From Clostridium_AD sp937920395 (GTDB lineage: Bacteria; Bacillota; Clostridia; Clostridiales; Clostridiaceae), in NCBI GenBank assembly GCA_052274345.1, contig DAVZGP010000006.1, positions 1 through 64,000 of the forward strand: a DNA stretch of 64,000 nt. The letters are read 5' to 3'. Made by a program: the position numbers and the translations under genes. Positions 55,242-64,000 of the stretch are shown here, piece by piece; positions within the stretch are counted from its first letter, which is position 1; each line of letters begins with the position of its first letter. The notes under the pieces were generated by a model. The model was not told the DNA's origin. It made no database searches and worked only from the letters and a program-made list of their open reading frames with translations.

Positions 55242-56498
55242 TTATCTCCTACTTTCCACTTTTGGCATCAGAACCTGCACTGTAGCATTAACTAAAACCT
55301 TATTTACTACATCCATTATCTCGAGCTCCGTAATGTTTTCCATTCCATCAAATTCCGTAAATAACTCAAACCCATCATTATACATAATTTCATACGTATT
55401 TAAGCTTACACTAGTTTGAATAGATTTCTCAAGGGCTACCATTCTTCTTAGTTTATAACTTTTACATAATTTTAATATACACTTCTCATCAAAAAAGTTT
55501 CTACGTTCTTTCACTTTTTCTATTTCAAAATTAATAATTTCTATAGTCTTTTCTACATTCTCATTTGCAGTTCCAAGTGATATAGTAAAAAGCTTTATTC
55601 CTGTTTCATTTTTAATCTTACTACTTATATCATAAACAAGTCCTCGCTTGGTCCTTACTTCATCAAACAAAATACTACTTGTACCGTCTCCAAAAACTAA
55701 GTTAAATAGTTTTAATGCACTAACTTCTCTCCTATTCAAATTGTGTATTGTGAAACAATATTGTATTTTAGCCCCTTGTAGATCATCTCTATATTCGTAA
55801 TAGACACCAGGTTTATTATTTTCGTATAAGTTCTCCAAATTTTCTTCTGACGCACCGTTTTCAAGGACTAATTTAGTCTTCATATTGCCAATATATTTCT
55901 CCACTATTTTCAAAATTTCTTTAAGACTCAAAGAAGATACAACGCTTATTACGCAATTATCAGTTGTGTAATACTTTTCATAAAAACTCTTAATTTGATT
56001 AATTGTAATACGACGCACACTCTCCTCATTACCTATAATTAAATCTTTAATCCTTCTATTTTTAAATCCATTAGAAAACATAGAATCTTCGCAAAATTGA
56101 TTGGAATCATCCTTCCATTCTTTTAGTTCAGCGCAAATTACTTCTATTTCCTCGTAGAATCCATCATTTTTAAAAGAAGGATTTAAAAGAATATCCGAAT
56201 AAATTTCGAATCCTTTTTCAAAATCTTCATCTAAGGTTGTACCATAATATACTACGTATGGGTAATTAGTCATTGCATTACAAAATCCAAAAGTTTCATC
56301 ACATAATTTGTTTATTTCATATTCAGAGCGCAAAGTTGTACCCTTAAAAAGCATATGTTCTAAAACATGAGCAACCCCTAACTGCTTTTTTCCCTCTCTA
56401 TTTGCTCCTGCATTGAACCCTATAGTAAAAGAAGACAAATTATTTTCAGCTTTTTTATATAATAATTTTATACCATTTGTTAACTTTACCTTTTCCAT
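55242..56498 (-). CDS. M16 family zinc metallopeptidase
   Basis: A 418-residue M16B (PqqL/processing-peptidase-like) protease. The inverted zinc motif HxxEH is HVLEH at residues 44-48, with the third ligand Glu in ICAELKEW. The C-terminal R/Y region occurs as LQGAKIQYCFTIHNL and FGDGTSSILFDEVRTKRGLVYDI (in parts). Such enzymes degrade or process peptides and usually work as pairs of domains. It forms an operon with recJ (two-base gap). Since the insertion, its transcript leads into the element's recombinase operon. Confidence 0.88.
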   Translation of the reverse strand: MEKVKLTNGIKLLYKKAENNLSSFTIGFNAGANREGKKQLGVAHVLEHMLFKGTTLRSEYEINKLCDETFGFCNAMTNYPYVVYYGTTLDEDFEKGFEIYSDILLNPSFKNDGFYEEIEVICAELKEWKDDSNQFCEDSMFSNGFKNRRIKDLIIGNEESVRRITINQIKSFYEKYYTTDNCVISVVSSLSLKEILKIVEKYIGNMKTKLVLENGASEENLENLYENNKPGVYYEYRDDLQGAKIQYCFTIHNLNRREVSALKLFNLVFGDGTSSILFDEVRTKRGLVYDISSKIKNETGIKLFTISLGTANENVEKTIEIINFEIEKVKERRNFFDEKCILKLCKSYKLRRMVALEKSIQTSVSLNTYEIMYNDGFELFTEFDGMENITELEIMDVVNKVLVNATVQVLMPKVESRR

Positions 56499-56658
56499 AT
56501 AATCACCTTCGTTTGTTTTTTGAAATATTTTTGTTTTATTTTATTTTGTTTTGTTGTACACTAATATGAGATTTACTAATATTACAAATTTTTTTTAATA
56601 TCTTTCTTAAAGGTGGTGACTAATTTCTTAAACACATTTTATTTAAGAAAAATACTAT

Positions 56659-57126
56659 ATGAACAATAAACATAAAAAAGCTCAATCTCTAACTCAATTT
56701 ATTAAATATGGTATAGTCGGTGGTTCCAACACTATAATAGATATTGCTGTACTAAACATTCTATCATATACAACTGGAATAACTCACGGAAAAGCTTTAT
56801 TTCTTTTTAACCTCATTGCATTTTCAATTTATTCAATCTGCGGATATAATTTAAATAAAAAATTCACTTTTAAAGAAAACGATACAAAAAACGCTTACTT
56901 CCAATATGCCTCTGTTCTGTTTTTTACTATGATTTTAAATAGCTTTATTTTAGTACATTTAACCCGTAGGAATCCCTTAATTCGCATTATGCATCACCAT
57001 AGAAGTATAGCTCACTTAAATCATCTTTGGCTTAATATATCCATGATAATAGGTTGCATATTTTTAGGTATACTTGGATTCTTAATTAACAAATTTTTTA
57101 TTTTTAATAAAAAAAAGACACTCTAA
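56659..57126 (+). CDS. GtrA-like membrane protein
   Basis: A 155-residue GtrA/DPMS family protein with four predicted membrane helices. The N-terminal motif FIKYGIVGGSNTIIDIAVL and the central ICGYNLNKKFTFKEN are conserved in the family; the C-terminus IGCIFLGILGFLINKFFIF ends in Lys. GtrA proteins take part in moving undecaprenyl-linked sugars for surface glycosylation. It is divergent from the M16 peptidase and convergent with parC, with a shared terminator. Confidence 0.82.
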   Translation: MNNKHKKAQSLTQFIKYGIVGGSNTIIDIAVLNILSYTTGITHGKALFLFNLIAFSIYSICGYNLNKKFTFKENDTKNAYFQYASVLFFTMILNSFILVHLTRRNPLIRIMHHHRSIAHLNHLWLNISMIIGCIFLGILGFLINKFFIFNKKKTL

Positions 57127-57164
57127 AATTAAGTTTTATTTAACTTTTAGTCTGTGTCTTTTTT
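57111..57164. terminator. Bidirectional terminator between gtrA-like gene and parC
   Basis: AAAAAAGACAC pairs with GTGTCTTTTTT, and an inner CTAAAATTAAG / TTAACTTTTAG stem extends it. It lies between convergent genes. Confidence 0.8.
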
Positions 57165-57170
57165 ATATTC

Positions 57171-60077
57171 CTATTTTAAAGTAACATTTTCTATATAATC
57201 GTCTAGGAGAGAGCTAGTTAAATTTTTACCTCTACCTGCTCTGTTTTGAACGTTTATATCATTGAGTTTTATATCTTTATTTCCGCCACCAAATGAACTG
57301 ATAAGCAAACTTATATTATCGTCATTTATGTCATTTGAACCTTCTGCAGTTTTTTCATCTATCAAATTCACAAAAATAACTTCATCATTATCTTTTAAGC
57401 TTATTCCAGTTACCCCTGATGCACCCTTGCCCATAAAATTAATTGTATTTACATTAAATCTTATACACATTGCCTTTTTTGTAACAATTATTACATCTTT
57501 ATCAACCTTATCATCATTAATTTTCACAAACATTAATTTATCTTCTTCTGTTTTAAGTTTATATACCAAAGTCGAATAGAAATCTCCTTCTAATTCTTTA
57601 AGTTTAGTTCGTTTTGTAAATCCTTTCTTTGAAAAGAAATACAGACTTATTTCTTCACTAAAATTATCAACAGAAATAATCTGGGCTATTTTATCGTTAG
57701 CATTATAATTATCAAGAAAATTATTTATGCATGTACTTTTTTTATTAATATTCTGAACCATATAGCTAGGTAATTTATGGACTAATCCATTTTGCGTAAA
57801 TATTAGTAGTGTAGATGTTGATTTTGTATAGGTGCTTAATAAAGTATTAGTCCTTCTACTTGATATTTTTATAACTCCTTTTGCATTTAAACTAAGATAA
57901 AATTCTTTATAATCATAATCCTTAGTATATTCAATTTTCATAACTTCATCGCCCGCTGTTAGATTAAATAATTGAGTTCCAATTACATTTCGCTCAACCG
58001 ACTTAAGTTTAGGTTCCTCTACAGAAAATTCTAGGCCCTCTTTAGTAATTACCTTTATAAAAGCTTCTTGCCTTTCTTTTTCAATTAGTTTAATATCAAT
58101 AAGTTTATCATTTTCTTTTAGTTTTAAAGCCGATAATTTAGAATAACTTGTAATAAATTTGTCTAAAAGTGTTTTTTTAATATTTCCTTTGCTTGTAAAA
58201 AACATAAATTGTTTGCTAGCAGATAAATCTCCTAATAAAAAAGTGGCAACAATTTTTTCTTTTGCTAACTCCATTCCACGAATAAGTGTATCCAGTCTTT
58301 CTCCCTTTTCCTTCCACTTATATTCTGGAACCAAATCTCCTCTTAATTGATAAATATTACCTATATCAGTAAAAATCATCAAAGTTTCTTTAGTATTTGT
58401 TCCAATTAAAGATGTATTAAAATCTCCCTCTCTATACTCAATATCGCTAGGATTGACGTTAGACCTATTATAATATTTCATAGGAACTCTCTTTATGTAC
58501 CCATCGTTTGATAATGTTATCATAATATCTTCGTCTAGCATTATATCCTCAACTTCTATTTTTGCTTCACTATCATCTTCAATAATTTCTGTTCTTCTTG
58601 GGTCATTATATTTTTCTTTAATTTCTAAAATTTCTGTTCTTATTACATTAAGAAGTTCTTTCTCGCTTCCAAGTATTTTGTTGTACCCCTTAATTAATCC
58701 TTCTAACTTTTTATATTCCTTTAAAAATATTTTAAGTTCGAGTCCAGTTAGCCTATATAACATAAGTTCTAGTATCGCTTCAGCTTGAAGTTGCGTAAAA
58801 TTAAACTTGGCTATAAGATTTTCCCCAGCATCTTTCTTAGATTTTGAAGCTCTTATTATCGAAATAATTTCATCCATTACGTCGATTGCCTTAATAAAAC
58901 CTTCTATAATGTGAAATCTTTTTTTTGCAACCTCTAGCTCCATTTGAGTCCTTCTAGTCACAACATCCTTTTGGTGATTTAAATAATATTTTAGAATAGT
59001 TTTAAGACTCATCGTTTGAGGTTTTCCATTAGCAAGTGCCACCATATTAAAGGGTACATTACATTGAAGTTCTGTTTTCTTCATTAAGTAATTAAGTACC
59101 TTTGTCGCAACATCTCGATTTGTAGATTTCTTAAATTCAATAACTGATCTAAGTCCCGTTCTATCGGATTCATCTCTAATATCTACAATGGATTCTAGTG
59201 CTTTAAAATGTTTCTTCTCAGCTGTCATATCCGAAATAGATTGAAGTAATTTAGCCTTGTTTTTTCTATATGGAAACTCTGTAATAACTATTCCTAATCG
59301 TCCACTTTCTAAAACTTCTATTTTCATTTTAGAACGTAACGTTACTTTACCCTCTCCGGTCTCATAGGCAGATTCTATAGCATTTCTTCCAATGAGAATA
59401 CCACCTGTTGGTAAATCTGGTCCTTTTATATACTTCATAAGTTGTTTTGTTGTAATATCATTATTATCAGCATAAGCGAGTAATCCATCAATTACCTCTC
59501 CTAAATTATGAGGTGGTATATTCGTAGCTATTCCCACTGCAATACCAAATGTTCCATTAACTAGCAAATTGGGATATCTTGATGGAAGTACTGATGGTTC
59601 TTTCTCTGTATCAGAGTAGTTATTCACCATTTCCACTACGCCTTTATCAATATCCCTTATCATTTCAAGTGCAATAGGAGAAAGTCTTGCTTCTGTATAA
59701 CGCATAGCAGCAGCGTTATCTCCATCTTGACTTCCCCAGTTTCCATGACCATCTATCAAAGGTTTCCTTGTAGAGAAATCTTGGGCAAGTATTACCATCG
59801 CACCATAAACAGAGCTATCTCCATGTGGATGATATTTACCAAGAATATCTCCAACAATTCTCGCTGATTTATAATAAGGCTTATCTGGAAACGCCTTTAA
59901 CATATATGCGCCATAAAGAATTCTTCTATGTACTGGCTTTAAACCATCTCTCACGTCTGGAAGTGCTCTTTCCCTAGCAACCTCAACAGCATATGGGAGG
60001 TAATTATCTGGCATTGCTTCTTCTATTGGTGTCATTATTATATTATTATCTTTTGGTATATCAATTTTTTTTGCCAT
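57171..60077 (-). CDS. parC: DNA topoisomerase IV subunit A
   Basis: A 968-residue GyrA/ParC family protein. The breakage-reunion domain shows ALPDVRDGLKPVHRRILYG, HPHGDSSVYGAM (the quinolone-resistance region) and GSQDGDNAAAMRYTEARLS, in which Tyr127 forms the covalent link to DNA. The C-terminal beta-pinwheel region lacks a clear GyrA box, favouring ParC over GyrA. Topoisomerase IV decatenates sister chromosomes. Its partner parE lies upstream, about 110 bases away on the same strand. It starts after AGGAGGAATATATTAA. Confidence 0.9.
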   Translation of the reverse strand: MAKKIDIPKDNNIIMTPIEEAMPDNYLPYAVEVARERALPDVRDGLKPVHRRILYGAYMLKAFPDKPYYKSARIVGDILGKYHPHGDSSVYGAMVILAQDFSTRKPLIDGHGNWGSQDGDNAAAMRYTEARLSPIALEMIRDIDKGVVEMVNNYSDTEKEPSVLPSRYPNLLVNGTFGIAVGIATNIPPHNLGEVIDGLLAYADNNDITTKQLMKYIKGPDLPTGGILIGRNAIESAYETGEGKVTLRSKMKIEVLESGRLGIVITEFPYRKNKAKLLQSISDMTAEKKHFKALESIVDIRDESDRTGLRSVIEFKKSTNRDVATKVLNYLMKKTELQCNVPFNMVALANGKPQTMSLKTILKYYLNHQKDVVTRRTQMELEVAKKRFHIIEGFIKAIDVMDEIISIIRASKSKKDAGENLIAKFNFTQLQAEAILELMLYRLTGLELKIFLKEYKKLEGLIKGYNKILGSEKELLNVIRTEILEIKEKYNDPRRTEIIEDDSEAKIEVEDIMLDEDIMITLSNDGYIKRVPMKYYNRSNVNPSDIEYREGDFNTSLIGTNTKETLMIFTDIGNIYQLRGDLVPEYKWKEKGERLDTLIRGMELAKEKIVATFLLGDLSASKQFMFFTSKGNIKKTLLDKFITSYSKLSALKLKENDKLIDIKLIEKERQEAFIKVITKEGLEFSVEEPKLKSVERNVIGTQLFNLTAGDEVMKIEYTKDYDYKEFYLSLNAKGVIKISSRRTNTLLSTYTKSTSTLLIFTQNGLVHKLPSYMVQNINKKSTCINNFLDNYNANDKIAQIISVDNFSEEISLYFFSKKGFTKRTKLKELEGDFYSTLVYKLKTEEDKLMFVKINDDKVDKDVIIVTKKAMCIRFNVNTINFMGKGASGVTGISLKDNDEVIFVNLIDEKTAEGSNDINDDNISLLISSFGGGNKDIKLNDINVQNRAGRGKNLTSSLLDDYIENVTLK

Positions 60078-60188
60078 TTAATATATTCCTCCTAACTCAT
60101 CACCTGGGTCGCTGATATTAATGACTTCAGAAGTAGATTTAGAGCTCACGCATTTATATATATTGCGAAAACTCCTTCTGAAATGTCA

Positions 60189-62150
60189 TTAAAACTCAGC
60201 ATATTTATACATGTAACTTTTTCTTGGTGCAACCACATCTCCCATTAGAAGAGAAACCATTTTCTCAGCTTTTGCTGCATCTTCTATAGTAACTTGTTGT
60301 AGTGTCCTAGTAATTGGATTTAGTGTAGTGTCCCAAAGTTGATCCGGGTTCATTTCTCCAAGTCCTTTATATCTTTGAATAAGTGCACCTTTACCAATTT
60401 CTTTTTTAGTCTTTTCTAATTGTTCATCACTATATGCATACTTAACCACTTCTCCATTCTTACTGGCCTTATAAACCTTATAAAGCGGTGGCATTCCCAT
60501 ATAAAGATGACCATTCGCAATGAGTGGCCTCATATATCTATAAATAAAAGTCATCCATAATGTTCTAATGTGGTATCCATCAACATCTGCATCACTCAAA
60601 ATAATTATTTTACCATATTTTAATTCTTTTTCACTATAATTTTCGAGTACCCCTGTTCCAATGGCAGTATTAAATATTTTTAATTCTTCACTAGCTAATA
60701 CATTTTCTAGTTTTTGTTTTTCTGTATTCATAATTTTACCCTTAGATGGCATTATAGTTTGGAATCTTCTATCACGAGCTTGCTTAGCACTTCCACCAGC
60801 TGAATCTCCTTCAACCACTATAAATTCTGTAAACTCTGAATTTTTTAATGTACATACTGCAATTTTACCTGCAAGAGGTGATGCACCCTTACCTATTTTT
60901 TTTCTTTCTGCATCATTAATCTTTTTTATTTTATCTCTTCTTGATGAGGCAGAAACTGCATTGTTTATTATGTTAGTAGCCATCTCTTTGTTATCTTCTA
61001 TCCATTCTAGAATTTTAACATAACAAAGCTCGTTCATCATGCTATAAGCCTCATTATTTCCTAGCTTACTTTTTGTTTGGCCTTCAAATATTGGATTACT
61101 AATTTTAATTCTAACTATTGCAGTCATTCCTTCTCTTAAATCATCACCTTCAAAATCTTTATCCTTGTCTTTCTCTTTCAAAAGACTAAATTTTTTAGCG
61201 CCATCTTTAAAAGCTCTTGTCATCCCAGTTTTAAAACCAGTTTCATGAGTTCCAGACTCCGTAGTTGGTATATTATTCACATAGCTAGCAATATACTCTG
61301 TAGTAGAATCAGTAAACTGCATACACACTTCTCCATATAATTGTAACCCATTTATTTCTTTTTCACCTTGAAAAAATATAGGTTCCTTGTGTAGAAGTGT
61401 TTTACTTTCATTTAAATAATCAATAAAATCTAATAACCCTCTTTCTGAGTGATATTCCTTTATAACATTTCCTTCTTTTCTATTATCAATAAATACTAAT
61501 TTTATTCCTTTATTTTGAAACGCCAATTCTTGTAATCTTTCATCTATTAAATCCGAATTAAATTCAAGGGTTGTAAATACCCTCGCATCAGGCATAAACG
61601 TAACTTTACTACCCGTATCTTTTGACTGGCCAATCACCTCAAGCTTACTTACTGGTGTACCTGGCATAAGTCTTTTTAACTCCTTATCAAATGAATATTC
61701 AAATCTTTGAGAGAAAATTTTTCCCTTTTGTTTTATTTCAACAAGCAACCATTCCGATAATGCATTTACAACCGCTGCTCCAACACCATGAAGTCCACCA
61801 GAAGTCTTATAATTTTTATTATTAAATTTTCCTCCAGTGTGGAGTTCTGTAAACACCATTTCTACACCAGATATATTTTTTATAGGGTGTATTCCTGTAG
61901 GAATACCCCTACCATTATCAACAATAGTAACACTTTTATCTTCATTTAATATTATTTTAGCTTTATCTCCATAGCCATTAGCTATCTCATCTATAGAGTT
62001 ATCTAATATCTCCCATATGCAATGATGTAGGCCCTTGCTACCTGTAGACCCTATGTACATGCCTGGTCTTATTCTTACAGGCTCTAGCTTTTCTAGAGAA
62101 GTTAAGTCTGTTACATCATATGTTTGAATTTCTTCATTTTCAAAACTCAT
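60189..62150 (-). CDS. parE: DNA topoisomerase IV subunit B
   Basis: A 653-residue GyrB/ParE family ATPase. The GHKL domain has EILDNSIDEIANG, VDNGRGIPTGIHP and GLHGVGAAVVNALS. The TOPRIM domain has FIVVEGDSAGGSAKQARDRR (in parts) and SDADVDGYHIRT, with a C-terminal YKGLGEMNPDQLWDTT. The start is the ATG following CTGGAGGATTTTT; an in-frame ATG nine codons earlier lacks a site. It supplies ATP-driven strand passage for ParC. Confidence 0.93.
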   Translation of the reverse strand: MSFENEEIQTYDVTDLTSLEKLEPVRIRPGMYIGSTGSKGLHHCIWEILDNSIDEIANGYGDKAKIILNEDKSVTIVDNGRGIPTGIHPIKNISGVEMVFTELHTGGKFNNKNYKTSGGLHGVGAAVVNALSEWLLVEIKQKGKIFSQRFEYSFDKELKRLMPGTPVSKLEVIGQSKDTGSKVTFMPDARVFTTLEFNSDLIDERLQELAFQNKGIKLVFIDNRKEGNVIKEYHSERGLLDFIDYLNESKTLLHKEPIFFQGEKEINGLQLYGEVCMQFTDSTTEYIASYVNNIPTTESGTHETGFKTGMTRAFKDGAKKFSLLKEKDKDKDFEGDDLREGMTAIVRIKISNPIFEGQTKSKLGNNEAYSMMNELCYVKILEWIEDNKEMATNIINNAVSASSRRDKIKKINDAERKKIGKGASPLAGKIAVCTLKNSEFTEFIVVEGDSAGGSAKQARDRRFQTIMPSKGKIMNTEKQKLENVLASEELKIFNTAIGTGVLENYSEKELKYGKIIILSDADVDGYHIRTLWMTFIYRYMRPLIANGHLYMGMPPLYKVYKASKNGEVVKYAYSDEQLEKTKKEIGKGALIQRYKGLGEMNPDQLWDTTLNPITRTLQQVTIEDAAKAEKMVSLLMGDVVAPRKSYMYKYAEF

Positions 62151-62322
62151 AAAAATCCTCCAGTAAAATTTTATCACACATTTGCTATTTTATATGTTTA
62201 TTCACAAAAGGTAAAGAGATTTTAATAAAAAAATAGAACGTTAGTTTCTATTTTTAATAATAACTTTGTAATTTTATATTGTTTTCAACCAACTTTAGCC
62301 CTGCTTTCTATAAAAATATTGA

Positions 62323-62348
62323 CCGGCAAAGTTAAACTTTTCTGCCGG
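62323..62348 (-). terminator. Terminator downstream of the small membrane protein gene
   Basis: CCGGCA...TGCCGG with an extended AAG/CTT stem, a relatively GC-rich hairpin in AT-rich DNA. On the minus strand CAATATTTTTA follows. It lies about 40 bases past the stop. Confidence 0.6.
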
Positions 62349-62384
62349 ACAATACCACAGTTTACTTTGATTTTTGTATCCATT

Positions 62385-62771
62385 TTATTTGATTGTTTTA
62401 TTAGTTGCCGGCAATAACGCTGCAGCTACTCTTATTAAACATTTTAAACTTTCATCATCTATCTTCTTTTTAAACCCTAATAAATCAGTGGAATCTTTTG
62501 CTAATTCAATGGCTTTTTCTTCTTTAAGGGCATTATCGCTATTTCTGTAGTTAATTTCTACATATTGTACAACTCGTGAAATAATTCTAAGAATTATCTT
62601 TGCATTTTCTGGTGTAGAGTCGCTAGAAACTAACGATCCAAGTATTACAGAAGCAAACCCAAAATAATCATCTTTTAGATTGTTATCCTTATCCTTTAAT
62701 AAATAAGCTAAATACCCAAGTCCCATTACCAAAAGCACTATTAATACATATTGTATAATTATTGTCGCCAT
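62385..62771 (-). CDS. Small membrane-anchored hypothetical protein (holin-like layout)
   Basis: A 128-residue protein with one N-terminal membrane helix (IIIQYVLIVLLVMGLGYLAYLL) followed by a soluble helical domain (ILRIISRVVQYVEINYRNS, then LAKDSTDLLGFKKK). The layout resembles LLH-type phage holins, but no endolysin or phage gene is near, so this is only a likeness. The ATG after AAGGAGGGGTATGTG is taken as start. Confidence 0.6.
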   Translation of the reverse strand: MATIIIQYVLIVLLVMGLGYLAYLLKDKDNNLKDDYFGFASVILGSLVSSDSTPENAKIILRIISRVVQYVEINYRNSDNALKEEKAIELAKDSTDLLGFKKKIDDESLKCLIRVAAALLPATNKTIK

Positions 62772-62925
62772 CACATACCCCTCCTTATTTGTTTTTATAT
62801 TACTTATATGCCGCTCAAATAAGAAGTGATACGTTTTTAAGTGAATTGTAATAAAAAAAAGCCTTTCAGCTTTATTTTATGTAAATTGTTCTATTTTTTT
62901 ACTTAATTAACTTCCTATAACTATA

Positions 62926-63033
62926 TTACTTAAACTGCATATTGTAAAGATAAGAATACACTCCTCCATTACCAATAAGTTCATCATGTGCAAGTTCTGA
63001 TATATCAAAAAGGTCTGTAACTATTCTTGTAAC
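62926..63033 (-). pseudogene. Remnant of an ABC exporter with an internal deletion
   Basis: Thirty-five codons without a start read VTRIVTDLFDISELAH followed directly by DELIGNGGVYSYLYNMQF. The first part matches the membrane domain of ABC exporters (TDLFDISELAHHG) and the second their extreme C-terminus (HDELIxxGGxYxxLYxxQF). Some 450 codons between have been lost, apparently at a shared His/CATGA sequence. It is a scar of a deleted transporter gene. Confidence 0.65.
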
Positions 63034-63166
63034 CCCTTATACTTAAAGTTAGTTTACTATTATCAAAAGTTCAACTTAGCTAAATTATAACATAGCTTTT
63101 TTATTCTATGGTTATTTGTTTTACGCCATCTACTTTGAGGCTCTTTTTTAGAAACTAAAGTTTTAT

Positions 63167-63256
63167 TCATTTAATAGTAGCAATACCCATACTTAAACCA
63201 AATAAAACAACTGCTATTACTACAATACTAATTATTATCATACTCTTTTTCTTCAT
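63167..63256 (-). CDS. 29-residue single-helix membrane peptide
   Basis: MKKKSMIIISIVVIAVVLFG and a short tail: basic start and one hydrophobic helix. A GGGTGAAATA site precedes the ATG. Either a small membrane peptide or the remaining signal-anchor of a lost gene, since it neighbours the ABC exporter remnant. Confidence 0.35.
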   Translation of the reverse strand: MKKKSMIIISIVVIAVVLFGLSMGIATIK

Positions 63257-63328
63257 TATTTCACCCACTTTAAATACTAAATTAGCTTTGAATATACTCT
63301 TCGTAGAATACTAATGTCATTTTACTAA

Positions 63329-63760
63329 TTACCTTGATATATCTATCTCACATTCTCTTTCTCCTAAACTTTCAGCAAATCTTAATAAATAACCATCTGG
63401 GTCCATAATTAAAAACTCTTTCTGCCCTAGTAATATATTATTTGCTTTATACCAATTCTCTTGCATCTCTATTTTTATTTTATAGTCATGTTTTTTTATG
63501 TTTTCGTATAATTTATCAGCATCATCTACTCCTATTTCAAAATTAACTCCTCTACCAAAAGGGTATGCTAAAATTCCAGTCTCCCAATTTCCATTTATTT
63601 CTTCGATCATAATTTGCGAACCATTTAGTGCTATTAAAGCAAATTTATCATCTTTTCTTTGGTATACTAACCTAAATGAAAGAATATTCAAGTAAAAATT
63701 CAAACTAATATTTATATTTGAAACAGATATCTCCGGTATTAGTGCATTAAGTTTATCCAT
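63329..63760 (-). CDS. VOC family (glyoxalase/bleomycin-resistance-like) protein
   Basis: A 143-residue vicinal-oxygen-chelate fold protein: PEISVSNINISLNFYLNILSF, then FALIALNGSQIMIEE, FGRGVNFEIGVDD and FLIMDPDGYLLRFAESLG (paired beta-alpha-beta-beta-beta units). The bleomycin-resistance-like subfamily binds drugs or catalyses metal-dependent reactions; which applies is not evident. Start has a GGGGGT site about nine bases upstream. Confidence 0.82.
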   Translation of the reverse strand: MDKLNALIPEISVSNINISLNFYLNILSFRLVYQRKDDKFALIALNGSQIMIEEINGNWETGILAYPFGRGVNFEIGVDDADKLYENIKKHDYKIKIEMQENWYKANNILLGQKEFLIMDPDGYLLRFAESLGERECEIDISR

Positions 63761-63789
63761 AAAATAATACCCCCTTAATTTTCATATAC

Positions 63790-64000
63790 TCATATCTGAA
63801 ATGCCTTCTCTACAATCCATTCGACACCTTCTAATAAATTATTTGCTACATAGTCTGGATCTATTTGAGACCACTTATCTCTATCTTTCTCTAATGTCTC
63901 ATTACCAGCTCCAGTTAATACAAGAATTTTTTCCATATTAACTTTTTCTGCGGCCATCATGTCGCTCCACCTATCCCCAATTACAAAACACTTTGATAGA
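63790..64000 (-). CDS. HAD-superfamily phosphatase, C-terminal part (partial)
   Basis: The last 69 codons of a gene running off the right edge. LSKCFVIGDRWSDMMAAEKV is the HAD motif IV (GDxxxD with the acidic pair), and ILVLTGAGNETL the following loop typical of the HAD-IIIA, histidinol/heptose-bisphosphate phosphatase type. The substrate cannot be told from this fragment. Confidence 0.7.
   Translation of the reverse strand, partial: LSKCFVIGDRWSDMMAAEKVNMEKILVLTGAGNETLEKDRDKWSQIDPDYVANNLLEGVEWIVEKAFQI

Noticed and set aside
62385..62771. Phage holin
   Set aside because: Only the overall layout is similar. There is no endolysin or other phage gene nearby, so it is left as a hypothetical membrane protein.

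Overview
The window looks like chromosome from a spore-forming Clostridium-type Bacillota. DNA is very AT-rich, four alpha/beta-type small acid-soluble spore proteins sit in tandem, Shine-Dalgarno sites are strong, and the housekeeping genes (murG, topoisomerase IV parC/parE, the start of a pyruvate:ferredoxin oxidoreductase gene) read as clostridial. No rRNA, tRNA, CRISPR array or phage structural gene was seen.

The backbone occupies the two ends. The left end (1-5031) holds the start of nifJ, a flavodoxin, murG, four SASP genes and the C-terminal part of a recJ gene. The right end (54983-64000) holds the N-terminal part of the same recJ, an M16 peptidase directly upstream of it, a GtrA-like protein, parC, parE, a small membrane protein, a decayed ABC exporter remnant, a VOC protein and the end of a HAD phosphatase.

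Between them lies a roughly 50 kb integrated element (about 5032-54982), inserted inside recJ within the codons of the DHH motif I (Gly-Asp-Tyr-Asp-Ala-Asp-Gly). Joining the two flanks through a shared TC dinucleotide restores one uninterrupted reading frame of about 589 codons. The element ends carry matching inverted repeats (core CAAGTAACYAT). Its right end carries an operon of three different tyrosine recombinases, a TnpC-like coiled-coil protein and, as fifth gene, a complete but diverged recJ of 587 residues. The element therefore breaks the host recJ and supplies a replacement, placed co-directionally behind the host M16 peptidase-recJ' transcription unit. This is the most striking feature of the window.

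The cargo is a defence island. From the left it holds a type II CBASS operon (CD-NTase, Cap2 E1/E2, Cap3 JAMM protease, SAVED effector), then a BREX operon (brxA, brxB, brxC, pglX, pglZ and an SNF2-type helicase in place of brxL) followed by a PC4/YdbC-like ssDNA-binding protein. Next come an IS91-like insertion sequence with its own tyrosine recombinase, a group of small metabolic-type genes, a DUF2513-like protein, a frameshifted cyclase-like gene, a PIN-domain/zinc-ribbon protein, an unrecognised two-gene module (38150-41091), a 44-residue membrane peptide with its own promoter and terminator, and a cluster of two GHKL ATPases around an Xre-type regulator. Nearly all cargo is on the minus strand. 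The IS, the small peptides and the regulator/ATPase cluster are the exceptions.

All assignments come from reading the sequence and from memory of protein families. No database search was run.
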